A DNA stretch of 64,000 bases from Antitrichia curtipendula (taxonomy: Eukaryota; Streptophyta; Bryopsida; Hypnales; Leucodontaceae). Within the stretch, counting starts at the first letter, position 1, and every line of letters begins with the position of its first letter. Below are positions 1 through 11,493 of this stretch, one piece after another. The stretch lies in contig OX579635.1 of assembly GCA_951230915.1 (NCBI GenBank), positions 34,348,001 to 34,412,000 on the forward strand, in the 5' to 3' direction. Under the pieces are notes generated by a model that worked only from the letters and a program-made list of their open reading frames with translations, did not search any database and was not told where the DNA came from. The position numbers and the translations under genes are program-made.

Positions 1-3000
1 ATAAATTTTGTCCCCATTTAAAATTTTCTTTCCAGAAAATGATAAAATCAAAATGGTCATTTAAAACCCGTGAATCCATGGTATTCAAAGGATTAACACC
101 GAGGGACCCATAACCTTGAACTCATTCTCATAATACCTGTTCATAAAGTGCATGGAAAGCTTTTTTCACAGGTAACGCCACATCCAGAGCCACAACCTGT
201 ACACGCCACGAATCTGTTCAGACAACAGACCAATAATTTCAATCCTGATACTCAGTAAGTCTACATAAGTTTGACACCATTCACAACCACAGAAATAAAT
301 TGAAAAATACACGTCTTCAGAACTTCACGACAAATTTTGCAATTTCTTTGCTAAGCAGATATTATCCTTGCAATTATAATAAGGTCTAACTCAGACTATT
401 GAATGCCAAGTAGTTAGAAAGTGTGGTGGACAAGAAACTGATATATCACCATATCAAAATGCGATGGCACCATGAAATGAATCTATGGAAAGATCTTGAG
501 AAAGTGTGAAAGCAGTGAGATCTTCTACAACGGCCCTATGTACCCGGATTGCATTGTCACCGCACGGTAACCGAAACTCACTATTTCAGCACATGCGTTC
601 CATTGTCGTACCAACGAACCAAACTATAGCTCGACTTCACTAACGTCGTGAAGTCGCAATCCACTTTCTATGGAACTGGTCTACATAAATTCACCTGTTT
701 GTGCACAACTAGGATAGATGAGCATAGCATAGGGAGTGGAAATCATACCTTGCCAGATTCAGGCAGCAATTCATATGCACAATGGTGCTTCAAAAATTCC
801 TGAATAGTTTTCCTAGAAGCTAATGCTTCAGCCGGGGTCACTACCGTGGCTCCAGATTCTGCCATAAGAGCTCTATCTAGTTGCTGTTGATCCTGCTGCG
901 CACCTTCATGCAGATGTAGGAGATCTTCAACTCCAGAACCCTGTCAAGCGTCACATAAATTTCCACGTCAGCTAAGTAATCTATGCGTAATAGTGGTAAT
1001 ACACCGTTTACTCTCGTGAACTTCAGTAAAATTAGCGCATCACAACGCATTCACAACTAAAAGCGACGCCACGTATATGCTAGCAGCACCTTCTCAATGA
1101 CTCCAGCTATCAACGAACAAAAAATTCCTCACACTACAAATAACCATGAACAGAAAAAGTATCAAATGTGGTAAATTTAGTCAAGGGGCGAGGTGCTCAC
1201 AACTGGATGAACCGTTTCTTGGTCCACATCCATGGTAATACCAGAGGTACCCATATCAGGAGAGGGAAGGAAGATAGGATGATGCTGATGCGGCCCTATG
1301 ATCTGAAGCCAATTATTGACGTGACCGTGGGAATCCGCCATGTGAGCCTGCTGCTCATCATGCCTCCATTCCCCATCCACGATGAACTTATACTGCAGCC
1401 AACTCCAAAAACATATCAGGTTCTTCATACGTCTCATCAATGAGAGTCACGCGACCTAAAACCACAAAAAAAAACATTCGTTTCTCTCCTAGCTAAAAGT
1501 CCATCGAAACGAACTGTAGCACGTGGTGCTCATAGAACTTCATACCTGATGGTAACCTGGTTGCAGGCTGCATATCACTTGGAAAACCAAGGAAGAACCT
1601 TCAACCGGAGATAAGGGTAATGTGTCCTGCCATCTGCACCCATGTCCAACTCAGGTCAGCTCTTTCCGCTCACGATAAGGAAAGTTTCGGCAAAGGCTAC
1701 AATCGGTCCACTAGATATAAACTCTATTGATTTGGCCAGTGGAACAAATTTTGCGCGCATCGTTACCTATTTATACTAAACACATCTCCCCAAGCATACA
1801 GACAATCCACAGCAGTAATTCTTGAGATGCTTCAGTTGGACGACCTTCATGGGGTGAACAAAAAAATTGGTTTGCCCACACACACTACTATCTAGGCGAT
1901 AGCTCGAGTAACGCTGAGGTCTAATCTCATTCGATTAGCTACACAATTCCAATTACGTGATCATGAGTTATATTCATTCGATTAACTGCAATAGTAGGCA
2001 GAGGGAAAGGTCAAGATTAATTAGAACGGCAGTAAACCATGACTACATCGAAAAGCAGTATGAACGCGATAATGAAGTATTTCTAAATACAGTTGTACAT
2101 AAGTACTGAATATAGGTCTACAACTCAAACAACTTATTGCACATAGACTGCAAATCCTCATCAGGCAGCAGCTGACATCACAAAAGCACTAAGCAGAAGG
2201 AAATTGTGCGTGACAATCGGCCACACCTAAAATAAGTTCATCCCCATACAGAAAATGATGCCACAACCTAGAAAGGTGATCCAGAATACTGTTGTCTATA
2301 TCAACGATGACATGTTTGAGAAGAACCTAGCTTCGGAGTTGTGGCAATCATGGATTGATCACAGATATTATCTGTTACATATTCATTCCTTCACAATGAT
2401 ATCGTCCTGTTACGGAGTGTCATAATATTCCTAGAAACAATTCCTTCGGCAAGTTATGGAATTTCATAATATGAAGGTGAGAGGTAAGGTCTGAACAGGC
2501 AGCATAGACGGCCTTGTCAGCATTTACGCTCTATGCCACCCGGTCTGAATACCAAACTATTGAACAGTAAGGAACCAGGTTCCAATAACAGTGCTTGAGT
2601 GGAAAAAGTTCTATCATTATCCCCTAAACCTAATGAGACAAACTTCATCACTTCAAGAATCGTTCACATGAGTACTCCGAACCAAAACCTGTCAAACCAA
2701 ATCCCCCATCCACTACCCAAATTCTGAATCTCTCTCCTCTTCCCAGCGATCTCCGTGCTCGAGTACCAAAAGCAACTGTAGCACAAAACGCGCACGATAC
2801 GATCACCGAAACCTAATCAGAAAAACCTCCTCACTTCAAGAATCCTTCACATCAGGGTTACGGACAAACGGAATCTTCCGTTCCATTTCGCTTCTTAATG
2901 CGCTTTTCATTGCGTTTTCTTTCAATCTGTTTGCAAAGACTCTCTTCTCAAGCTTCAAGCATTCTTCCGCTTTCCCGAAAACACACCGTCACAGTAGTAC

Positions 3001-3549
3001 CCCGAATCAAGAAAGTCAATCCGCTCTCCACTACCAAAACCCCGACGCACCTCCTCCCTCCAACACTCTCTTCACTACACATCGATCTCACTACGTCACT
3101 ACAATTAAGTCCTCAACTACACGAAAACACAACTAACCTCTTCGGAATAAAACCTAACCTCATCACTTTCCAAGAATCCTTAAAAAAACACCAAAATCCA
3201 ATCCCTACTCTCTCCACACTGCCCGCACCATTCTCTCCACTTCTTCCAAGCGATCTCATCGTCCATCCAGAGACTCTCCTTACATTAACAAAAGCCAAAA
3301 TTCCTAGCACCAGAAGGAAAAAAAAAAAAAAAAAGAGAATACGGGCGGAGTTCGCCAGGAGGAAGTGGCGGGGGGGCGTTCTCTGTGTGCGAGTGTGTGT
3401 GTTTTCTGTGTGTGTGAGTTTTTGTGATTGATTTATTACCTAGTGAAATCGCCGCAGAGGTAGACGCGACGGCCGCCGTGTGGCCAGACGAAGCGCGTGG
3501 GGACGAGGCCCGTCCCAGGCACGGCGGCCGCGCCTTCTTCACCGAACAT
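1..3549 (-). CDS. SNF4: SnRK1 beta-gamma subunit (SNF4-like), 5' part, runs off left edge
   Basis: Plant-type regulatory subunit of the SnRK1 energy-sensing kinase, with an N-terminal glycogen-binding (CBM48/AMPK-beta) domain followed by CBS repeats. Exons read on the minus strand with GT/AG borders and consistent phases: 3549-3440, 1633-1546, 1392-1201, 940-749, 196-137; the rest lies left of the window. Exon 1 begins MFGEEG, matching the MFG start of the Arabidopsis protein, and contains TRFVWPHGGRRVYLCGDFTR. Exon 3 holds YKFIVDGEWRHDEQQ, the end of the CBM. Exon 4 carries a Q-rich linker and then YELLPESGK, the entry to CBS1. Exon 5 reads VALDVALPVKKAFHALYEQ. An upstream in-frame ATG at 3642 exists, but the family start at 3549 is preferred. 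Intron 1 is long (1634-3439) and pyrimidine-rich and shows no gene of its own. The family assignment is secure; the last CBS exons cannot be seen. Confidence 0.93.
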
Positions 3550-3830
3550 GGGAGAGCCAGGGGAAACTGCGGGAAGGGAAGGGAAGAGAGAAGGGGAGTG
3601 CGGTAATGGCAATGGCGATGGAGGAAGAAGGCGACGCAACAAAGCTGCTTCTCGCGCAGAGACAGAGAAACTATGGCTTCAGGACTTTTGCTACAGTGGA
3701 GCCCGACCTTGAAGAAGACAAGGAGAAGGCATTTGGAGAAGAAGGAGGGGAGCAAAGGGGCGGTATCTTCGTAGTGTAGTGGTATCGAATCCCGGCCCTG
3801 TTTAACATCATCATACAGTAGTACCGGCAT
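3550..3830 (-). promoter_or_regulatory. 5' UTR and promoter-proximal region of the SNF4-like gene
   Basis: G/C-rich stretch just upstream of the SNF4 start codon, unlike the A/T-rich DNA beyond it, so probably leader plus core promoter. No TATA box could be placed with confidence. Overlapping short reading frames on both strands look like by-products of base composition. Confidence 0.4.
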
Positions 3831-4084
3831 TATGACGTCGGTGCCGGGTGCCGACCTTATTCAATTGGCATCTCCACTGCAAGGGAGATAACTACCGGTA
3901 CACCTAAAATCGCCACTTTTTCTATGAAGGGAATAGAAAAAAATAAATAATAGACCTGTTGAAATTTTAATATATTTCATTGAATGATGGGCAAATTGAT
4001 GATAATAGGACATTTTGATGCAACAAAGATGGCAACGTTTGGGTTTTGAATGCAATCAAGGGTAAAAGTATTTTGAGTAGATGC

Positions 4085-4450
4085 AATGGGTTTTGTGCGT
4101 GTGCAAGGGACGTATTTATGTGTCTACTTAGATTTTCTTCTCCTTCTAAAACAAAGGAATGTAAGTGGAAATATGAATAGGTTGTCTGCATGTGCAAGAG
4201 ACCTACTTAAGTGTCTACTCAGATTTCCTACTCTTTTCAAAATGAAGGTATGTAAGTGGATACATCAACAGGTTTTGTGCATGTGCAAGATACCTACTTA
4301 AGTGTCCACTCAAATTCCCTACTCCTTCCCAAACAAGGGAATGTAAGTAGATACATCAACTCAGGTTTTGTACGTGTGCAAGGGTCCTACTTGTGTGTCA
4401 ACTCAAATTTCCTACTCTTTCCAAAATGAGGTGTCCACTTACATTCCAAA
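4085..4450 (+). repeat. Degenerate tandem repeat, ~92-bp unit, about four copies
   Basis: The motif TGTC(T/C)ACT(T/C) recurs at about 4121, 4212, 4304 and 4396, a spacing of 91-92 bp. Each copy also has TTTTGTGC-TGTGCAAG before it and a GGAATGTAAGTGGA-like segment after it. The copies differ at many positions, so the array is old. The small open frames here are repeat by-products. Confidence 0.75.
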
Positions 4451-6711
4451 TAAGGTGGCTTGTTTCTTTTTTCCCACCACCACTACAAAAAACATTAGGT
4501 AGATTTGGAAAGAATGATACTCCTTTCCAAAATATAGGATGTGAGTGGATACATCATTAAGTTTTTCACCTCCTCCACAACCTAGGCAGATGTTCTAAAA
4601 TTAATTCAATGATTCAATTGATTATCTTGTATCAAGTAGAGCTTTAGGTACCTGGTACTCTTTAATGTCCCTACTAGATAACAAATACCTAATAGCGTCT
4701 AAATAAGCAAATTGAGCAATGTTTATTCTTATTAAATTCCTTAATTTTTTGTTGAAAGGCAAAAGAATATAGTCATGATTCTCTTTTTATGCATTTGTTG
4801 GGTATTGTTTGAATAATCTATAACTTTTTCAAAGTATTTGAATATATGTGTACCTAAAAGAAACTTTAGACTCTTATGAATAGAGGTAGTATATTATTAG
4901 CAAAATATATAGTATTTGATATTAAAAAAGGGATATAATTAGGTGCAATTACCTTTGTCAAGGTATTGCATCTATAATATCATTGTACAAAATGAAACAC
5001 TTGCATTAGAACCAAAAAGACTTAAAATCTAAAAATACACAATCTAAACTTGGAAGCCCCATAAAACCTAGAGTAAAATTTGGATGCACCTATAAACAAA
5101 TATTTTAAAACTTCATGCAATGTTTAAATAATGCATGGTAAAGTGTATTGGAATTTTTTTTCACTTGGCAATGAGATCTAGTAAAAATGATTTATATTTT
5201 ATAGAATTGGTAGTTAGCATGCTCAATTATAATTTGTATTGATTATAAATGCACGTACACGAGCACGTACATTACTAGTCATTCTTCTATAGACTTTAGA
5301 ATTAAGGTAAATTCATTGGTTTTATTTTGAAAGACAATTTACTCAAAAACAATACAAATTTTTTTTTGTGGAATATTTAGAGAGATCCTTTAATTTCTTA
5401 TAGTGATACAAAATTATAGGACAACATTGCTCAAATTTCTATTTTGGGTGTATATAAATATTTTATATGAACATTGGAGTGACATACATATATATATGGT
5501 TTTATTCAAGAATTTGGATGGAAATGATTCTATCAATCTTTGTCTATAGTGCTTTTTGCACTATTGAAAATAAATGATATATAAAATATTAGATAAATAT
5601 CAAAAATCATTTATTTAAGCATACGTGCATAGATAAAGTCAATATTATAAGAAATGATTGTTGTTTCCTTGTAGGTAAATGTAAATCATAATCATCAAGC
5701 ATGTATGTATGTTTTTGGAAGATTTTTCTAGTTTATCAAAAATTTCAAAGTCAATACTTGAAAAAATCTTAAAGTGTCATGTAGGTGCATGTTTGAAGCA
5801 CCTTTATAAAGGCCCTAAACCATTCATGAAAGGCTCTAGTACTCTAAAACTATGGTGCTCTATGTATAAAGTTTGAAGACATTCCACCATTTAAAAACCT
5901 ATAGAGGCATTATATAACATTGTTAACTAGGTGGAGTGGGGTGGGTCACTCCTTGTCAGAGGAGGGATAATTCTCCCTTGCATGCTTGAGAGGTAATTAA
6001 GTTATAATCCTAAACATCCAATTGGCTTGGGAGAGGTAACTTTTGCTTGGCTTGTTGGATGAATTTGCAAATTGGAGGTGAATTAGGCATCTCTTATCAC
6101 TTAAAGTTCAAAAATACTAATCTTATAATTACAGAGCATAATATTAAATGGCCATAGTTTAATGGGTTCAATGTGAGTGGAATTTATTGTCACCAAAATT
6201 TGCGGAGTAGATGCTTACATTAAAAAACTATAGTTTTTAGAGATTAAGTAAATTTCAATATTGGAGGGCTCCTCCTTTTAAAAAGAACAAAAGGGTGCCC
6301 CCAAGAAAAGTTAGCAATGTTATGTACTTTATATACAAAAGACATGAAAAGCTATAAAACAAATAAAGAAGTGTCATATAAAAGATTAGAGCCCTCGTTA
6401 TTTATAAGAATATTACATTATAGCAATCAAACTATAACTTTAAATGATTAGTTACAAGTTACTTTTAACTAATTAAAGTGTCCAAGAAAAGCCCAAAGAT
6501 GTGCTGGAATTGTTTTACAGTTATCAATAAGATTCAACACAAAATTATATTATAATAATAATTCGAATCATGCTCAAATGCCAATTCTCATGCTTTCAAA
6601 AGAAAATTATTATATAAATCGAGCATTTTTTGTTTTGTAATTGAAATTATACAAATTAATTCATTTATAACATGCAACATTAATTTACCATAGTGTTAAT
6701 TAGACATTGTA
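4451..6711. other. A/T-rich intergenic DNA, no gene seen
   Basis: About 2.2 kb of A/T-rich sequence with only short accidental reading frames and stop codons in all frames. I see no splice-supported coding segment and no clear terminal repeats. Confidence 0.6.
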
Positions 6712-6715
6712 TTAA

Positions 6716-7641
6716 CCCCTAAAGGACCAAACGGCGTTTTTTGGCAACAGAGCGATTTTTGGTAGCTCACTACAAACAGAAATTTTCATTTTTTTCTTTG
6801 AAATTTTCACACAACATGTGCCCAAGGAGTAGCTTCAAGGCCCAATAATTTTCAGAACTTTTGAATATATGGTTAAAAAGTTATTGGATGATATGTCATT
6901 TTCAACGTTCAGCGGGCAGCTCAAAAAAAGTCTGAAAAATCACTTTTTAAAAAAATAAAAAATTTGAAATTGGCCCTCAAGATTTACATATACATGGAAA
7001 GCTTTGAATCATTCCATTTAGATTTATGAGATGAAAATTATGAAGTGTTCTAGTTTGCGGGTAGTTATAGATTCGCTACTCTAAAATAAACTTTGGAGTT
7101 CTTTATTTAACTCATTTTTAAATATTTTTCAAAAAAAATAAAACCATAGGGTGTATGTTGTTTATTACAACATTACAACCTTTGGGATTGGCATTTTATA
7201 ATTCCATAATTAATTTCTTAACAATTTAGTGTTTTGAATCATTTTCTACTTCTTTCTACTTACTATTTTTTTCCTATATGATGTACAATTCCAAATAATT
7301 TGAAATTGTTCAAGCATGTATCCATCTTGTTTTGAAGAATGAATCCAAAGAGTTACCACCATTTTGGACATTTTTTCATATAAATGTGACCTTGTGAAGT
7401 GCAGCTGCCTGGTTTTTCGCAAGGACAAAAAAAGCATTTTGTCAATTCAAACGCTATTGTCTTGCAATCTACATAGTGGAAAATTCTGAATTTTTTTTCC
7501 ACAGCTTCTCAAACCAGTGCACTAAAAGATCCTATGGTTACATGTGTCCAAAAATGTTTTTTTTCAAGAATTTGGTACTTGTACTAGAAATGACAGTTTT
7601 GGAGCAGTTTTGGTGAAAACATAGTCAAAAACCTTTAGGGG
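6716..7641. mobile_element. piggyBac-like non-autonomous element (TTAA target site)
   Basis: A 926-bp segment begins CCCCTAAAGG and ends CCTTTAGGGG, a perfect 10-bp terminal inverted repeat, with TTAA on both sides (6712-6715 and 7642-7645). TTAA duplication with C-rich ends starting CCC is the hallmark of the piggyBac superfamily. There is no long reading frame inside, so it is a non-autonomous (MITE-like) copy. Related ends occur elsewhere in the window (44744, 56537, 59624). Confidence 0.72.
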
Positions 7642-7645
7642 TTAA

Positions 7646-10300
7646 TGAGTTTCCTACATATGTATCTTGTAAGGCCTGTCCATTATTCTATGTCGTCTTA
7701 CTTCTATGAACTTTTTTATTTAGTCACAAGACTTGAACATGCAATATAAGCTCTGTCAATAGAATAGAACATCACTGAACATGTGTAATAGTCACAATAG
7801 ACTTTAGGTAAACAAATATACATATCTTTATTTAAAAAATACTCACAAAGAGACATTGTCTAGAAGAATCTTGTCCAATGGGATGTGTCCTTAGTGACTA
7901 AAACGTGTCTTTTGTCACTTAAAACTTGAATTTGAGTCACAAAAAAAATGTCACAAAGGACATTTAGTCATTAAAGGCATATCACACTTGACAACATTTC
8001 TACTAGATTGCAACTTGTATGCATCCCTAAACACAATCTAAGAGTAAATCTATTGATGTCTCCAAATGAAAATGGTCAATTGGCTCTAATGTATTATACA
8101 TATATGCTATAAAATCAACCCTTTGACATTTTGTCTTCCCTTTGAGCTACAATTATGTCCTCAAATTGATATTTTTGCCTTGCATTGTTTGGTTGATTGA
8201 TGTCCCGATTCTTCTTCTTCTTGAGGTCTTTGGGCTAGCAACGCCATTTTGCCCATATACATTTGTTCAATTTAGAATGCAAGAGCACAATGTATTTGAA
8301 TATGATCTTTGGCAGTAGAAGCATGGGTATGGATTGCGTGTGTTCAGGACTTGTTTATTACATATATAGTAAGCACTCAACCTTGTCGTCAAATGTTTGA
8401 TACGCTACAGTTAGGTCAAGGTTATTTCTCAAATATTTAGTAAAAATTTTGTTTGTAGCTACCTCCATATAGGATTCTTGTTCATGTTTTGACACCTTAT
8501 CAAGCCATTATCCTCTATAATGGCATATAAATTTGCATAATTTGTGCTCATCAAAAAATTATCCAACAAATGTGGTGAGTTATTCCCAACCTTCTCATCT
8601 TTTTTACATCAAATAAATCATCAAATTCTTTGATTTTGCCTTCTAATTTGGCTGCAAGAGGTTTTCTTTTGATGTTTCTTAAACATTTTTGTAGCTTCAA
8701 CTCAAAAAGGTATATACATGTCATCCTTATTAAAGGACATCCATGTAGTTGAATTTCAAATGAAATGCATAGATATTTTTAAAATGAGTTTTTAGAATAA
8801 AACTTCTAAAATTTATTAAAATTACAATTTCAACACTTTCATTTTATAATTGTTTGTGATTGGTTGAAATGGTAGTGAGGTGATTTATTTGAGATTTTTT
8901 TTCTATAGAGGTGTTTGCAACTTTTATTGAATGCAATGAAATGATAGTTTTATAGGTTGAAATGTTGCATTATGCAAAACATTTAGAAGGTTTGTACATT
9001 ACGTTCTTTTGGCCAATCATGCCAAAATTCATGAGATGATGAGAGTTTCTTATTTTTTATATAATTAAAATAATAATGTATATTTAAGTTGATGTATGAA
9101 TAAAAATTGGACATTCCTAATTTTAAATTCTATCCATATGGTATCTATGATTGCAGTCACCCATGTTTTGTATAAATTTGGACCTTAATTTTTTTAATCA
9201 TAACTAGATGAATGATTGCAAATTACCAATATTTTGCATTAAGAAAATCCATGAAGATGGTCTTGCATTAGGACAATAGTGTTAAAGGTACTTGTTAATT
9301 AGTGTATTCAAATACACTAACTCTTTAAATAGAAGTCACTAACACTAATCACAGTTGATGTAATGTAGAAAATAAAATCTCATTAATCCCTAAATTTTGA
9401 ACTTCACTTGATTTTTACGTGATAATGAATACAGTATTGACAAGCTATATATGAAATTTTTGTGATGGGTTGAAATGTAACACTCTAAGTGTAGTGATTT
9501 TATGCACATTTTTATTTAATTAATTGAATGGTCTATTTGAATAGCACTATTCAGATTTTTTATCTTAGATTTTATCTCTTATATTATTAATACACTTAAA
9601 TAAATAGTATAATTTTATTATAAAATAGAACTCTAAAGAATGAGGGCATTTGGCATTATATGAGTGAATTTAGTTTAAATTAATCAAAGAAAAGGTATTC
9701 TTAAAATGTAAAGAAAAGAACATTCAAAAGTATTCCAAAATATTGGAGAAAATTTTCTAAACTATAGTAGGAATAGAGAGTTTATGGATTAGTAAGGCAA
9801 TGATGATAAAATTTATAATTTATTTAAATATCTTGAAATCATATTGTGATTTTTGCCATACCTTTATAATATCGATGACGATGTATAAAATATAATGAAT
9901 CCTACAATGTGATATATCAAGTATGCAAAATGCATTTATTAATACACATTAGGGGGGTAGGGTTAAAATATTGACAATTTGAAGATGAAATGTATTGAGG
10001 TAGGAGGTCCTAAACTAGTACACGTTCTAAAGCGTCCCACCTTCTTACATGTACACTACATGTACACTACATGTACATGTTGCTTTTTCATAGCCCTTAG
10101 TAATGTACAAACAATGTACATTTTAGGAGGTGAGCCATTTTAGAGCCCTTTGCCATTTCAACTGCAAAATTTTATAACTAACTCCACAAAGCTCCAAAAA
10201 TTTGAAACAACTTGGGTTACATGTGAATTCCACTTCTTTTTCAAGAAAAATTTACTTAAAGATACTTCAAGACGTTTCACCAACCCAACATTAATTTCCA
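7646..10300. other. A/T-rich intergenic DNA; small ACATGTACACT repeat
   Basis: No supported gene. At 10047-10080 a short tandem of ACATGTACACT (three units, each with the palindrome ACATGT) is present. Around 8130-8700 the minus strand hints at a worn-out coding remnant, but it is broken by many stops and I could not assign it. Confidence 0.5.
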
Positions 10301-10536
10301 ACCCTTAGACAATCCATTTATGGACCTCCTACCTTATCAAACTTGGGGATTGGGGAGGTGTGATAGTCCACCCAAATAGCAGCCAAGCACCCTAACATGG
10401 CTGGATGGCAGAAATAAATATTTATTCCTTGACGAACGAGCTTGCTTGCTGGATGGCAGGCCTCCCATCTCGACCGTTGATCGTTGTGGAGGGCCCAGAT
10501 GCAGGGAGCCCTCCCTGGAAGTCGAGCCTGGTTGCT

Positions 10537-10587
10537 TGGCCCTTTGGCCGTGGGTCTGTACATTAAATACCCACGGCCAAAGGGCCA
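10537..10587. repeat. Perfect 19-bp inverted repeat with 13-nt loop upstream of the MOS11-like gene
   Basis: The left arm at 10537-10555 (TGGCCCTTTGGCCGTGGGT) is perfectly complementary to 10569-10587. The arms are G/C-rich in A/T-rich surroundings and lie about 330 bp before the MOS11 start codon, so the repeat may fall in its promoter or leader. It could be a cruciform-forming site, the end of a small element or a regulatory hairpin; nothing in the sequence decides. Confidence 0.85.
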
Positions 10588-10914
10588 GCATGGTCAAACA
10601 GCCGTCTTCCTAATGTCAGTTTCGTCTTCCCCGTAACCCTAAGTTTCGTCTCCTCTTGCTCCCTTCCCTCCAGTGCCGTTTCCGCAACAAGCACATCCGC
10701 TATCGCCAGTACGCGCAACTTGCAAGAACCGCGCCATGAGTCATCGCAGTCTCCCCGACTCATTCTCGTAAGTTAGAGCCTCGATTATGCTCATTTGCAC
10801 GAACACAATAGCCTTCAGCTGATGTTTGCGGCGCCCTTTTTTGCCGGTGTTTGAGAGGCCATTGGTGGAGTTTCCTGGATTGGAAAAGATTCAGAATCGA
10901 GAGAGGGAGGTGAG

Positions 10915-11493
10915 ATGGCCTCCGCCGGTGTGCAGAAAGAGCAGTCTGCGCAATTGGAGGGAGTGCAGCAGGCGGGTGCTGCAGCACATGGTCTCGAGGA
11001 TGGTGAGCATGTGAAGGAGGGCGAGGAGGGTGGTTTGCTCGATACGAAATTGGATGTGAATGGAAATGTGGAGGCGGGGAAAGAGGAAGGGCTGGTCGCC
11101 GCGACGACGCCCGCGATTGTGACGGATATCGAGAAGAAAAGGAGGCGGGCGGAGCGGTTTGGCACTGACCTCAAGATATCCGAGGCCGAGAAACGGAGGC
11201 TTCGAGCTGCGAGGTTTAATGATGGTACGAAGAACGACACCATTGAAGCAGAGGTGAAAAGTCAAACTAAGGTGCCTCAGAGTCCTTCAAAGACTCTTTC
11301 GCCCTCGGCGAAGAGTGCTCTGATTGCGGCGGAGAATGCCAAGAGGAAAGCCCGGGCGGAGCGGTTTGGAAGCACCCCTCAAGAAGTCAAAGTCGCCGGT
11401 GAAAGTGAGGTCGCCGCGAAACCTAAGCTTTCGCAAGATGAGGAGGCCAAGAAGAAGGCTCGCATGGCTAGATTTACCGTGGCGGCGAAATAA
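10915..11493 (+). CDS. MOS11: MOS11/Tho1/CIP29-like mRNA-export protein
   Basis: A 192-residue protein in one uninterrupted exon. The diagnostic feature is a set of short basic motifs ending in RF: KKRRRAERFG (about residues 74-83), EKRRLRAARF (92-101), AKRKARAERFG (142-152) and AKKKARMARF (178-187). This is the C-terminal signature of the Tho1/SARNP(CIP29)/MOS11 family. Those proteins work in the nucleus with the UAP56 helicase in the TREX mRNA-export pathway, and Arabidopsis MOS11 was found through immune-receptor signalling. The N-terminal ~60 residues are Glu/Gly/Ala-rich and probably disordered, and I see no clear SAP domain. The start is supported by a purine-rich context (GGAGGTGAGATGGCC). 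A long T-rich 3' tail follows. No neighbour suggests co-regulation. Confidence 0.85.
   Translation: MASAGVQKEQSAQLEGVQQAGAAAHGLEDGEHVKEGEEGGLLDTKLDVNGNVEAGKEEGLVAATTPAIVTDIEKKRRRAERFGTDLKISEAEKRRLRAARFNDGTKNDTIEAEVKSQTKVPQSPSKTLSPSAKSALIAAENAKRKARAERFGSTPQEVKVAGESEVAAKPKLSQDEEAKKKARMARFTVAAK

Noticed and set aside
2898..3431. 177-codon plus-strand frame
   Set aside because: It lies in intron 1 of the SNF4-like gene on the other strand, is made of pyrimidine-rich low-complexity sequence plus a poly-A run, and has no recognisable domain.
3765..3805. tRNA-like string with TAGTGTAGTGG (A box) and TCGAATCCCGG (B-box-like)
   Set aside because: The two boxes nearly touch; the anticodon arm and acceptor pairing are missing. 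At most a deleted tRNA-derived fragment.
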